From Dyella_A sp049445995 (GTDB lineage: Bacteria > Pseudomonadota > Gammaproteobacteria > Xanthomonadales > Rhodanobacteraceae): a stretch of 64,000 nucleotides of DNA. The translations under genes were made by a program, and so were the position numbers. The notes below the pieces were generated by a model, which was given only the letters and a program-made list of their open reading frames with translations, searched no databases and was not told the DNA's origin. Below are positions 7,409 through 16,190 of the stretch, one piece after another (positions within the stretch are counted from its first letter, which is position 1; each line of letters opens with the position of its first letter). The stretch spans positions 62,001-126,000 of the forward strand of contig NZ_JBMSDZ010000003.1 in NCBI RefSeq assembly GCF_049445995.1, in the 5' to 3' direction.

Positions 7409-9934
7409 TCAGAACAGGTACTTCACCTGGAAGTTGACCTCGCGGCCTTCCAGCGGACGGGCCAGGATCACGCCATTGGTGCCACTGGCGGCGCCGAAGA
7501 TACGCGAGTTGCTCTCGGTCAGTCCAAGTTCGTTGGTCATGTTGGTGCCCTGCAGGCGCAGCTGCCAGTTCTTCTCGATGTTCGCCACCACGCCGAAATC
7601 CCAGGTGTGATAACTGCCGAGCTGCTGCAGTCCGGAGATGTCCTGCGTGTGCGAACCCACGTGGGTATAGGTCACGAAGGCGAGCACGTCGCCCCAGCTG
7701 AACGGGATCTTGTAGCTGGGGGTGAACATATAGCGCACCTTCGGCTGGCGCTGCAGCTGCACCCCGTTGATCAGGGCGCACCCGTTGCCGGTGACGGGGT
7801 TGGTGTACGGCAGGCACGAGTTGTTGTGCGAGTAGTGGCCGTCCAGATAGTTGCCGACCAGCTGCAGCTTCAGCGCCTCGGTCGGGCTCCAGGCCGCGTT
7901 GACGTTGACGCCCTTAGAATCGGAGCCGTAGGTGCTCTGCGGGCCGTTCGGCACGCCGCCGGAGTCGGTCGGCTGGTACAGCAGGCCGATGAACTGTCGA
8001 TGGTAGGCGCTCAGATCCAGGAACCACTGTGCGCTCTGGTACTTGAAGCCGCCTTCGAAGTTCTGGATCTTCTGCATCGGCGCGGTGTTGCCCGTGGTGT
8101 TGCCACGGATGCCGTTGTCGAAGTCGTCGAAGTGTGCACCGCGGTTGGCGCGGAAGTACACGCTCATGTTGTCGGTGAGCTCGTAGTTCACGCCGAAGGT
8201 CCACGACGGGTGGGTCTTGTTGTAGCTGGTGCGCGCGTAGCTGCCGTTGCACACCGGGACGCTGTTGTCGTACAGCGTGTTGAGGTTGCCGTCGAGGTTC
8301 TGGTTGGTCAGGTTGCAGACGTTGTTCGTCGCGTTCTGGTTCTCGATGCGACCGGACAGGTCGAACAGCCACTTGCCGATGCGCCACACGTCGGACAGGT
8401 AGAACGCCTTGTTGGTGGCGCTGCCGTGCTGGGCGATGTTATAGCCGCCGTAGTCGAGGAAGCCCTGGCCGTCGGTAAGTTGCTTGGTGACGCCGCCGTC
8501 GACGTAGCTGACCTGGATCGGCCGGGCGTTCGGCGTGTTGGTCATCAGCATCTGGTTACCCAGCGCCCACTTGTCGTTCATCGTGTAGTGGGCGAGGTAG
8601 AGGCCGCCGGTGAGGGTGTTGCCCTCGAAGATTTCCTTGCTCAGGCGGAAATCGTTGCTCATGTTCTTCAGGTGCTTGTGGATGTACCACCAGCCCTGGT
8701 GGATCACGCTCTGGTTTGGATTGACCGCGCCGCCGCCGTTGACGTAGGTGGCGGTGGCCGAGCCGGCCGGCAGGTTGAACGCGCCGATGCTCGAACCGGC
8801 GGTGTAGAGCATGTCGTTGAGCGAGCCCGGGTTGGTGCCGGAGAACAGCGCGTTGGTGTCGGCGTCGCCGCCGTCGATCAGGAACTTGTCCGACACGTTC
8901 CAGCCGTTGCCCAGGTCGTAGTCGAAGTTGCCGCCGAAGAAGTTGAACTTCGCACCGCGGCCGTTGGCCAGGTCGGCATGGGTGCCGCCACCCGGATAGC
9001 CCGGGAGGTACACGTGCTGGATTTCCGGCCCGTTGTAGGTGTCGGTGAGCGGGTCGAAGCCGGGATAGGCGCTGAAGTGGTCGGTGCCGCTCTGGATCAG
9101 CGGGATCGGCGTGATGAACTGGTTCTTGTCGTCGAGCCGGCGCGCGTACAGCGTCATGGTGCCGTTGTCGCTGTCGTGAGTGAGCGTGGCGGTGAACTGG
9201 CCGCCCTTGTCCGACGCGAACTTCGGATCGCGCACGCCATCCGAATCACGGTAGAAGCCACCGACGGTGCCGTACCAGCTGTTGGCGATCGGGAAACTGT
9301 AGAAGCCGTCGAGGCGGCGCAGGTTCTCGTTGCCGTAGGTCACCCCGATGCTGCCGCTGGGGGTGTCGGTGCCGGTTTTGAGGATGAAGTTCTCGGTGGC
9401 GCCGATCTGGCCGTCGGCGAACACCACCGACGGTCCGCCGAGCACGATTTCGGCGCGATCGATGGTGTCGTCGAGGCGGAAGATCGAGGTCTGCTCGAAG
9501 AACGACAGCGTGGGCATGCCGTACAGCGGCGAACCCATCAGCTGCACGGTGTTGAACGGCGCGTCGCCGCCGCCCGGGAAGCCGGCGATCTCGATGTTGG
9601 CGCCGGTCTGGCCGCCGGTGGATTCCGGCCACAGGCCCGGGGCGATCTTCAGCAGGTCGGCGGTGCTCTTCGGGTTGGCCATCTTGATCTGTTCGGCCGT
9701 GGCCGTGGTCACCGAATAACTGGTATCGATCTTGCGCAGGCCGCCGGTGGCGGCGTTGCCGGTGACGACCACCTGGTCGAGGGTCTGGGCCTTGCTTGCG
9801 TCGGGCTTGGCCTTGGCCTTGCTCGTCGTGCTGCCGCCGGGCGCGCCGGCGTCCTGCGCCAGCGCGAACGCGGGCAACAAAGTGGCGGCGATCGCCGCGG
9901 ACAGTGCCAATCGGGTCAGATGCTTGGTTTTCAT
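7409..9934 (-). CDS. TonB-dependent outer-membrane receptor of the sugar locus
   Basis: The start at 9934 is supported by GGGGAG nine bases upstream and by the signal peptide that follows (MKTKHLTRLALSAAIAATLL, cleavage near ALAQ). After an Ala/Lys-rich linker comes a TonB box-like stretch (LDQVVVTGNA), a plug domain (IAPGLWPESTGGQTGANIEIAG, given here in overlapping part) and a beta-barrel. The chain ends in Phe (VNFQVKYLF), as usual for BamA-inserted barrels. At 841 residues it is normal for the family. Its position between the GH65 fusion and the permease makes an oligosaccharide the likely ligand rather than a siderophore. Only 67 bp separate it from the gene upstream and no operator is seen there, so it is probably co-transcribed. 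Confidence 0.9.
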   Translation of the reverse strand: MKTKHLTRLALSAAIAATLLPAFALAQDAGAPGGSTTSKAKAKPDASKAQTLDQVVVTGNAATGGLRKIDTSYSVTTATAEQIKMANPKSTADLLKIAPGLWPESTGGQTGANIEIAGFPGGGDAPFNTVQLMGSPLYGMPTLSFFEQTSIFRLDDTIDRAEIVLGGPSVVFADGQIGATENFILKTGTDTPSGSIGVTYGNENLRRLDGFYSFPIANSWYGTVGGFYRDSDGVRDPKFASDKGGQFTATLTHDSDNGTMTLYARRLDDKNQFITPIPLIQSGTDHFSAYPGFDPLTDTYNGPEIQHVYLPGYPGGGTHADLANGRGAKFNFFGGNFDYDLGNGWNVSDKFLIDGGDADTNALFSGTNPGSLNDMLYTAGSSIGAFNLPAGSATATYVNGGGAVNPNQSVIHQGWWYIHKHLKNMSNDFRLSKEIFEGNTLTGGLYLAHYTMNDKWALGNQMLMTNTPNARPIQVSYVDGGVTKQLTDGQGFLDYGGYNIAQHGSATNKAFYLSDVWRIGKWLFDLSGRIENQNATNNVCNLTNQNLDGNLNTLYDNSVPVCNGSYARTSYNKTHPSWTFGVNYELTDNMSVYFRANRGAHFDDFDNGIRGNTTGNTAPMQKIQNFEGGFKYQSAQWFLDLSAYHRQFIGLLYQPTDSGGVPNGPQSTYGSDSKGVNVNAAWSPTEALKLQLVGNYLDGHYSHNNSCLPYTNPVTGNGCALINGVQLQRQPKVRYMFTPSYKIPFSWGDVLAFVTYTHVGSHTQDISGLQQLGSYHTWDFGVVANIEKNWQLRLQGTNMTNELGLTESNSRIFGAASGTNGVILARPLEGREVNFQVKYLF

Positions 9935-10001
9935 CAACGTGTACTCCCCACCAGTCTTGTTTATGATGGCGAAGCGCCCGCGGCGCCGCGCCGGTTCGCC
10001 G

Positions 10002-13000
10002 TTATGTCGTGTACTGAGCAATGTCGAACGCGGCGACGTTCGGTAAACGCACATCCGCATGTGCAAGGGCGGGCGAATCGCCCACCGCCACCGCGGCCAT
10101 CCCGGCCGCGAGAATGCTGTCCACGCCGGCCGCCGCGTCTTCCACACCGAGACAGTCGTGCGGGGCCAGGCCAAGTCCGCGTGCGGCGTCCAGGAAAATC
10201 TCCGGATCGGGCTTGGAGCGCGCGATACGTCCGGCGTCGACGACGTAGTCGAACAGGCCGGCGATGCCGAGTCTATCGAGCAGCAGCGGCGCATTGCGAC
10301 TGGCCGAGGCGAGCGCGATCTTCAGGCCGGCGGAGCGGGCCGAGGCGATCGCCTCGCGCGCGCCGGGCAGCAGGTGCTGTGGGCCGAACCGCGCGATCTG
10401 CTCACGATAGTACGCGTTCTTGCGCTCGGCGAGGGTGTGCTTTTCCTCCTCGCTGAACGGGCGCGCGGCGCGCTCGAGCAGGATGTCGAGCGAGCCGCGG
10501 CGATCGACGCCCTTCATGCGCTCGCCGGTGGCGTCGTCGAACGGCACGCCGATCTCCGCCGCCAGTTGCTGCCAGGCCGCGTGGTGCACCACCGCGGTGT
10601 CGGCGATCACGCCGTCGAGGTCGAAGATCACCGCCTTGAGCGGACGCGGCAGGCGCGCCGGACGCAGCGGCAGCTCGATGCTTGCGCCCGGCGCCAGCGT
10701 GTGGATGGTGCCGTGGTGGCGAAAGCGCAGTGGCGCGTCGCCGGCCAGGGTGTAGCGCACGCCGCCCGGCTCGACCTCCACCCGCAACTGCGCCGCCTGC
10801 CAGTGCAGGCCGAAGCGGTAGCGCGTCCAGCCGTCCGGCAGCGTGGGCGCCAGGCTGGGCAGGCCCTCGACCACGCGCAAGCCGCCGAAACCCCAGGTAA
10901 GCGCGAGCCAGCTGCCGGCCATCGCCGCCATGTGCACGCCGTGCGCGGCGTTGCCGTGCAGGTCGTCGAGGTCGACACGCAGGGTGTCCAGGAAATAGGC
11001 GTATGCCTTGTCGTGGTAGCCCACTTCGGCGGCGAGCACGCTGAAGGTGGAGGCCGACAAGGTGGAGTCGTGCACGGTGACCCCTTCGTAGTAGTCGAAG
11101 TTGCGCCGCTTGGCGGCCCGGTCCACGTCGTTGCCGGCCAGCATCAGGGCGAGCAGGGTGTCGGCCTGCTTGCACACCTGGTGGCGGTAGATGGTCAGCG
11201 GATGCAGTTCCAGCAGCAGCGGGCGTTTGCCGTCGCCGCCGCGGCGCGCGCGCAGGCGCGGCTTGTCGAGGAAGGCGTCGTCCTGTGGAAAGATGCCCAG
11301 CGCGGCATCGACCGGCAGGTACATCGCATCGGCGGCCAGCGTCCAGCGGGCGATCTCGTCCTCGTCCAGGGCCAGCCGCGTGGCCAGCACGGCGTAGTCC
11401 TGCGGGTGCTCGGCCGCCAGCCAGCGCGCGGTGGCGGCAGCGTCGCGCAGGTGCCGCTGCGCCATGCGGTTGGTGTAGTGGTTGTTGTCCACCAGCGCCG
11501 AGTATTCGTCCGGTCCGGTGACCGAGTGGATGCAGAACGCGCCGCCGCGGCGGGGGTTGAAGTGGCCGATGTCCAGCCACAGGCGCGCCGTCTCGATCAG
11601 CATTTCCGCGCCCTGCCCGCGCAGGAAATCGTGGTCGCCGCTGGCGTCGACGTACAGGCGCACCGCCCAGGCCACCGCCGCGTTGATGTGGTACTGCGCC
11701 GAGCCACTGGGGAAGTACGCCGAGCATTCGTCGCCGCTGATGGTGCGCCAGGCATACAGCGCGCCGCGGTCGTGGTTCATCTCGCGGGCATGCGCCCGCG
11801 CGCGGTCCAGCGTGCGGTAACGGTAGCTCAGCATGCCGCGCGCCAGCTCCGGCGCCGCGTTGACCAGCGCCGGCAGCATGAAGGCCTCGGCGTCCCAGAA
11901 GTAGTGGCCCTCGTAGCCTTCGCCGGTGAGGCCCTTGGCCGCGGTGGAACTGTTGCCGTCACGTCCGCTGGACTGGAACACGTGGAACAGGTTGAAGCGC
12001 AGCGACTGCTCGATGCGCGGTTCGCCCTCGATGACCAGATCCACCCGCTCCCACAGCGGCGCCAGCACGCGCTGCTGCATCTCCAGCAGGCCATCGAAGC
12101 CCTGGGTACGGGCGTGCAGCAGGGTCCGTTCGGCACGCGCCAGCAGCATGGCATCGGTGTCCGCGCCGCCCGGCGCCGTCCACGCGTAGCCGACATATTT
12201 CTCCAGCGTCACCGTCTCGCCGGGCGCCAGCGTGCCTTCGTGGATCTGCGCCACGCCATTGGGCGCATGGCCGCCGTAGCGGCAGTGCAGCGCGGCATCC
12301 AGCCGGTGCTGCTGGATGCAGGCCACGCGCACGTCGCTGTGGGTGGTGCGCTGGATCAGCCAGGCGCGGGTCTCGTCGGCATCGGACGAGCCGGTGTGGA
12401 AGCCGCCGTCGACGCGTGCACCGATCCGCGGGTCAAGGCCCTGTTCAATGGCGTCGCGCGCGGTATCGATCGACGATTCCAGCGTGATCGCGCCGGCGTA
12501 GTCGTGCGAGTGCACGCTGTAGCGGATCGCCAGCAGGCCCGACTCGTCCAGCGAGACCAGTCGCTCGGCGCGAATCTCGATGGTCTGGCCCGCCGGCGAG
12601 CGCCAGCGCAGCCGGCGGCGATAGCAGCCGCTGCGCAGGTCCAGCTCGCGGGTGAAGTCCAGCCACTCGCCTTCGGCCAGGCGCACCGGGATGTCGCCCA
12701 GGCGCAGGTGGATGCCGATGGCGTCGGCTACCGGGATGCGCGTGTCGGTGTGCGCGGCGAAGCCCGGGAAGCGCTCGTGGTATTCGATCGGGGTGCGCTC
12801 CCAGGCGCCGGCCAGGAAACTGCCGTGCGAGCCGCCGGGCGCTTCCTCCAGGCCGCCGCGCACGCCCAGCGCGCCGTTGGCCAGCGCGAACAGGCTCTCG
12901 TCCTGGGCGAAGTCGGCCGGGTCGGTGCCGTGGCGCACGATCCGCCACGGATCGACATCGACCACCGGCGGCGTCGAAGCGGTGGGGTGTGCGGCCGGTG

Positions 13001-13061
13001 CCGGCGAAAGCGTCGGTGCGGCGTCGAGCTTGTCCAAGAATCCCCCTGCATGGTCGGTCAT
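10002..13061 (-). CDS. GH65 disaccharide phosphorylase fused to beta-phosphoglucomutase
   Basis: This 1019-residue protein joins two enzymes of one pathway. Residues about 35-800 are a GH65 phosphorylase of the maltose/kojibiose/trehalose/nigerose type: GHYFWDAEAFMLP, the general acid Glu in TGPDEYSALVDNNHYTN near residue 518, HQVCKQADTLL, and the phosphate-loop-like TVHDSTLSASTFS. Residues about 808-1010 are a HAD-family beta-PGM: nucleophile Asp in FDLDGVIADT, then SASRNA, KPDPEIF and VEDAAAGV. There is no signal peptide, so it is cytosolic. The expected chemistry is disaccharide plus phosphate to glucose and beta-glucose-1-phosphate, then to glucose-6-phosphate. The linkage cut is not determinable here. 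It is the first gene of the leftward operon, 53 bp from the operator. Confidence 0.93.
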   Translation of the reverse strand: MTDHAGGFLDKLDAAPTLSPAPAAHPTASTPPVVDVDPWRIVRHGTDPADFAQDESLFALANGALGVRGGLEEAPGGSHGSFLAGAWERTPIEYHERFPGFAAHTDTRIPVADAIGIHLRLGDIPVRLAEGEWLDFTRELDLRSGCYRRRLRWRSPAGQTIEIRAERLVSLDESGLLAIRYSVHSHDYAGAITLESSIDTARDAIEQGLDPRIGARVDGGFHTGSSDADETRAWLIQRTTHSDVRVACIQQHRLDAALHCRYGGHAPNGVAQIHEGTLAPGETVTLEKYVGYAWTAPGGADTDAMLLARAERTLLHARTQGFDGLLEMQQRVLAPLWERVDLVIEGEPRIEQSLRFNLFHVFQSSGRDGNSSTAAKGLTGEGYEGHYFWDAEAFMLPALVNAAPELARGMLSYRYRTLDRARAHAREMNHDRGALYAWRTISGDECSAYFPSGSAQYHINAAVAWAVRLYVDASGDHDFLRGQGAEMLIETARLWLDIGHFNPRRGGAFCIHSVTGPDEYSALVDNNHYTNRMAQRHLRDAAATARWLAAEHPQDYAVLATRLALDEDEIARWTLAADAMYLPVDAALGIFPQDDAFLDKPRLRARRGGDGKRPLLLELHPLTIYRHQVCKQADTLLALMLAGNDVDRAAKRRNFDYYEGVTVHDSTLSASTFSVLAAEVGYHDKAYAYFLDTLRVDLDDLHGNAAHGVHMAAMAGSWLALTWGFGGLRVVEGLPSLAPTLPDGWTRYRFGLHWQAAQLRVEVEPGGVRYTLAGDAPLRFRHHGTIHTLAPGASIELPLRPARLPRPLKAVIFDLDGVIADTAVVHHAAWQQLAAEIGVPFDDATGERMKGVDRRGSLDILLERAARPFSEEEKHTLAERKNAYYREQIARFGPQHLLPGAREAIASARSAGLKIALASASRNAPLLLDRLGIAGLFDYVVDAGRIARSKPDPEIFLDAARGLGLAPHDCLGVEDAAAGVDSILAAGMAAVAVGDSPALAHADVRLPNVAAFDIAQYTT

Positions 13062-13113
13062 CGGGTCCGCGCCGTCAGGCGTGTCCGGTCAACGGGGCGT
13101 GAAGATGGCAGGA

Positions 13114-13145
13114 AATGATATCGATATCAAGTTATCGATATCATT
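13114..13145. promoter_or_regulatory. LacI-type operator, perfect 12-bp inverted repeat
   Basis: AATGATATCGAT (13114-13125) and its exact reverse complement (13134-13145) are separated by eight bases. Each arm contains a CG-centred half-palindrome of the kind bound by LacI-family proteins; TGATATCGATATCA at 13116-13129 is itself a perfect palindrome. The two CG centres are 14 bp apart. The site lies between the divergent fusion-enzyme gene (ATG at 13061) and the LacI gene (start 13354). It is a good place to repress the leftward sugar operon. Binding is inferred from position and symmetry. Confidence 0.75.
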
Positions 13146-13353
13146 GATGCGGTGCAGCAAACGAACCGGGCGTGGGTGGACTCCGGCGGACGGCGGCGCA
13201 GGCCTTGCCGGGTCGCCTCCACGTCTCGCTGCAGATGATGTTTTTGCGGCGCTGCGATGGGTTGGACGAAAGGCGAACAAATCGACACACTGAAGGAATG
13301 CCGGGCATGCTGACGCCGCTGCACCGGCGTTATCCAGGTACGGAGGCCATGCA

Positions 13354-14358
13354 TTGAGTCGTTCCCGCAAAGACCCGTCCGCCGCCGGCAGCCTGACCAT
13401 GGCGGACCTGGCGGAGCTCGCCGGCGTTTCCAAGATCACCGTATCGCGCGCGCTCGCCGACAGTCCGCTGGTGACGCCGGAAACCCGCGAACGCATCCAG
13501 CAGCTGGCGCACGAGCACGGCTACAAGCTCAACGTGAGCGCACGCAACCTGCGCCTGCGCCGCAGCCACACGGTGGCGGTGATTGTGGAGATGAAGCCCT
13601 CCAGCGACCGCACCATGCTCGACCCGTACCCGCTGACCCTGCTCGGCGGTATCGCACAGGGGCTCACCGCGGCTGGGTACAGCGTGCTGCTGACCACTCG
13701 CCAGGGGGCGGCGGCCGCGGCGGTGCAGGCGGCCGATGGCCTTATCCTGCTCGGCCAGGGTGTGCGCCAGGACGCGGTGCGTCGATTCGACAAGCTCGGC
13801 CTGCCGATGGTGGTGTGGGGTGCGCGCGGCGAGGATGACGCACATGCCGTGGTCGGTTCGGACAACCGCATGGGCGGCCGGCTGGTGGCCGAGCACTTCC
13901 TGCGCCAGGGGCGCCGCCATCCGGTCTTCGTGGGCAACCCCAGCCACCCGGAGATCTTCGAGCGCCTGAACGGCTTCGTCGACACGCTCACCACGCACGG
14001 GGTGAAGCCCCTGCTGCTGCGCCGCGACGAGTTCACGCTCGCCTCGGGCATCGACGCGGTGCATTCGCTGGCCACGCGCAAGGTGGCGTTCGACGCGCTG
14101 TTCGCCTGCAGCGACCTGCTCGCCATGGGCGCGATCCGCGCCGTGCAGGAGCTTGGCCGCAAGGTGCCCGACGACGTCTCGGTGGTGGGCTACGACGACA
14201 TGCCGATGGCCGCCGCGTTCCAGCCTGCACTGAGCTCGGTGCGGCAGGACTGGCAGGAGGGCGGCAGCCTGCTCGCGCAGAAGATGCTGGCGATGATCCG
14301 CGGCGAGGAGGTCGCCTCGCAGGTGCTGCCGGTTGCCCTGGTGGTGCGCGCTACCTGA
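13354..14358 (+). CDS. LacI-family transcriptional repressor of the sugar locus
   Basis: The 334-residue product has the family's N-terminal helix-turn-helix (MADLAELAGVSKITVSRAL) and hinge helix region, followed by a periplasmic-binding-protein-like effector domain (typical VVGYDDMPMA near the C terminus). A TTG start at 13354 is chosen because GGAGG sits seven bases before it; the upstream ATG at 13349 runs straight into a stop. The first internal ATG at 13399 would begin exactly at the helix-turn-helix and is the alternative. It is divergent from the GH65 fusion gene, with the inverted-repeat operator between, so it most likely represses that operon until its sugar effector binds. Confidence 0.9.
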   Translation: MSRSRKDPSAAGSLTMADLAELAGVSKITVSRALADSPLVTPETRERIQQLAHEHGYKLNVSARNLRLRRSHTVAVIVEMKPSSDRTMLDPYPLTLLGGIAQGLTAAGYSVLLTTRQGAAAAAVQAADGLILLGQGVRQDAVRRFDKLGLPMVVWGARGEDDAHAVVGSDNRMGGRLVAEHFLRQGRRHPVFVGNPSHPEIFERLNGFVDTLTTHGVKPLLLRRDEFTLASGIDAVHSLATRKVAFDALFACSDLLAMGAIRAVQELGRKVPDDVSVVGYDDMPMAAAFQPALSSVRQDWQEGGSLLAQKMLAMIRGEEVASQVLPVALVVRAT

Positions 14359-14360
14359 GC

Positions 14361-14534
14361 GGCTGAGAAAAAATCGACCGCCTACTGCGACCGCCGCCAA
14401 ACGCCCGTGCCGGCGGCGCGCTGGGCGCAAATCCGGGTCATTTGGCTCACCAAACTCCCCGGATTTGCGCCCAGCGCACCTTGTCACGAACGCCTGGCGG
14501 CGCTCTCGCTACGGCGGTCGAATTTTTCTCAGCC
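14361..14534. repeat. Large palindromic element between lacI and pilS 3' ends
   Basis: The outer arms are family-F repeats: 14361-14393 behind the lacI stop and 14515-14534 behind the pilS stop; over 20 bp they are inverted copies with one mismatch. Inside lies a perfect 20-bp hairpin, GCGCTGGGCGCAAATCCGGG at 14418-14437 pairing with 14458-14477, and its 20-base loop can add a five-pair TTTGG/CCAAA stem. The element fills the space between two convergent genes and could work as a bidirectional terminator, although there is no long T run beside the inner stem. Confidence 0.8.
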
Positions 14535-16190
14535 TCTGAGGCTTTCGTCCGCCGTCGCGGCGTCGCTGCCGGTCTGGCGTGCATGGGCGGGGGTGAGCGT
14601 GATGCGGAAGCAACTGCCGCCGCCGGCCACGCGCACGTACTCCAGCGAAGCCTGGTTGGCCTCGGTCATCTGCCGGGCCAGGTACAGGCCCAGGCCCGTG
14701 CCGTATTCGTGCGTGGTGTAGAACGGCTCGAAGATCTGCGCGGCCACCTTGGGCGCGATGCCGGGGCCGCGGTCGATCACTTCCAGGATCGGCACGCCGT
14801 GCTCGCCCGGCCGCGTGACCACCATCACCCGGGCCGGTTCGCCGGGCAGGCGGCCGTAGCGCAGCGCGTTCTGCACCAGGTTCCACACCACCTGCTGCAG
14901 TTGCTGCGGATCGGCCACGGCGGCCACCGGCGCACTGGAGTTGATCACCCGCAGCGAGTCCTCGCCCAGGTCGTTGCCCTGGCGGTATTCCTCGACGAAG
15001 GCGTTGGCCCAGTGGCCCAGGTCCAGCGTCTCCGGGCGCGAGCGCTCGCGCCGCGACAACTGCAGGATGTTCTCGATGATCTCGTTCAGCCGCACGCAGT
15101 GGTTGTTGATGATCTCCACCATGCGCTGGTCGGCCGGCGGCATGTTGCGCGACTCGGCCAGCAGCTGGGCGGAGTAGCGGATCGCCGCCAGCGGGTTGCG
15201 GATCTCGTGGGCGATCGAGGCCGACAGCCGGCCCAGCGAGCTGAGCGTGAGCTCCTCGGCGCGGCGCGACACCAGCGAGGTGTCGTCGAGGAAGATCAAC
15301 ACGTGCGAGTCGTCGTTCGGCGCCAGCCGGGTGAAGCGCGGCACCACCTCGGGCACGCCGTCGGCCAGCTGGGTGGCCGTTTCGTCCAGCTTGCCGGAGG
15401 TCATCCAGTGGTACAGCCGGCGCGACAGCTCCGGCGCCAGCTTGCCCAGGTCGCGCTGGTCGGCCGGCGGATTGCCCAGCAGCATCCAGGCCGATTCGTT
15501 GAGCTGGTGGATATGGTTGGCGTCGTCCACCAGCAGCACGCCGGTCTTCATGCGGCGGATGATCAGCTCGTTGACCTGGGCCAGGTTGGCCAGGTCGATG
15601 CTGCGCTGCTCGGCCAGCGCCTCGGTGGCGCGCAGCTGGCGGCCGAGCACGTTGCACAGTGTGGTGCTGGCGAAGTAGGCCAGGCCGAACAGGCCCGCTT
15701 CCACCAGCTCGTGGCTGTTGATGGCGCCGTCGGCTGGCGTCTCGATGACGGTGTGGCCGAGCATGCCCAGCGTGGCCAGCGAGGCGAAGAACAGCGACAG
15801 CCGCAGCGGCAGCACCAGCGCGGCGGCGCTGAGGTTGACCGCCAGCATCATGGCGATGCCGATGCGCGCGTCGTGCATGGCGATCACCGCCATCACCGCC
15901 ACGCCGATGTCCACGATCAGGGTGATCGACACCGTGGCCGGGGCGATCACGGTGAGTCGTCGCGTCAGCAGCAGGATCGCCAGCGCCGCCAGCAGGTAGG
16001 CCACCACCACGCTCTGGGCGAAATCCGGGTGGGTCAGATTCAGCCAGTGCACGCCCAGCGGGCTGTAGGCCAGTACGACGTATACCGCCGCCTGCGCCAA
16101 CCGGAAGTAGTTCAGGAAGAACAGCTCGTGGCGGATGGCCGTGGTGGCCCGACGGATGCCCGGGGCGGGCGGCAGGGCGGGGCTGGACAC
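14529..16190 (-). CDS. pilS: Type IV pilus sensor histidine kinase PilS
   Basis: PilS senses pilin in the inner membrane and phosphorylates PilR. The product of about 553 residues has a hydrophobic N-terminal half with about six membrane segments, a PAS-like part (LVDDANHIHQLNESAWMLLG), a HisKA motif with the phospho-His in SIAHEIRNPLAAIRYSAQLL near residue 328, and an HATPase_c domain (N box VWNLVQNALRYG, DRGPGI, FFTT-like FEPFYTTHEYGTGLGL). The GTG at 16190 is chosen because GGAG lies eleven bases before it; a GTG at 16202 is possible. It is divergent from sucC. In related genomes pilR follows immediately; here lacI and the sugar operon intervene. Confidence 0.9.
   Translation of the reverse strand: MSSPALPPAPGIRRATTAIRHELFFLNYFRLAQAAVYVVLAYSPLGVHWLNLTHPDFAQSVVVAYLLAALAILLLTRRLTVIAPATVSITLIVDIGVAVMAVIAMHDARIGIAMMLAVNLSAAALVLPLRLSLFFASLATLGMLGHTVIETPADGAINSHELVEAGLFGLAYFASTTLCNVLGRQLRATEALAEQRSIDLANLAQVNELIIRRMKTGVLLVDDANHIHQLNESAWMLLGNPPADQRDLGKLAPELSRRLYHWMTSGKLDETATQLADGVPEVVPRFTRLAPNDDSHVLIFLDDTSLVSRRAEELTLSSLGRLSASIAHEIRNPLAAIRYSAQLLAESRNMPPADQRMVEIINNHCVRLNEIIENILQLSRRERSRPETLDLGHWANAFVEEYRQGNDLGEDSLRVINSSAPVAAVADPQQLQQVVWNLVQNALRYGRLPGEPARVMVVTRPGEHGVPILEVIDRGPGIAPKVAAQIFEPFYTTHEYGTGLGLYLARQMTEANQASLEYVRVAGGGSCFRITLTPAHARQTGSDAATADESLRG

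Noticed and set aside
7313..13118. Very long open frames (over 1000 codons) on the plus strand across the TonB receptor and the GH65 fusion gene
   Set aside because: They are antisense to genes with clear motifs. Their products are Arg/Val/Ala/His-rich without domain structure, as expected from mirror frames in high-GC DNA.
13349..13357. ATG at 13349 as the lacI start
   Set aside because: It is followed at once by CAT TGA, a stop; the TTG at 13354 is in frame with the helix-turn-helix.
14361..14534. Palindromic element considered as a complete insertion sequence or attachment site
   Set aside because: It has no open frame and no visible direct repeats, and its outer arms recur behind another gene, so it fits a 3'-end repeat better.
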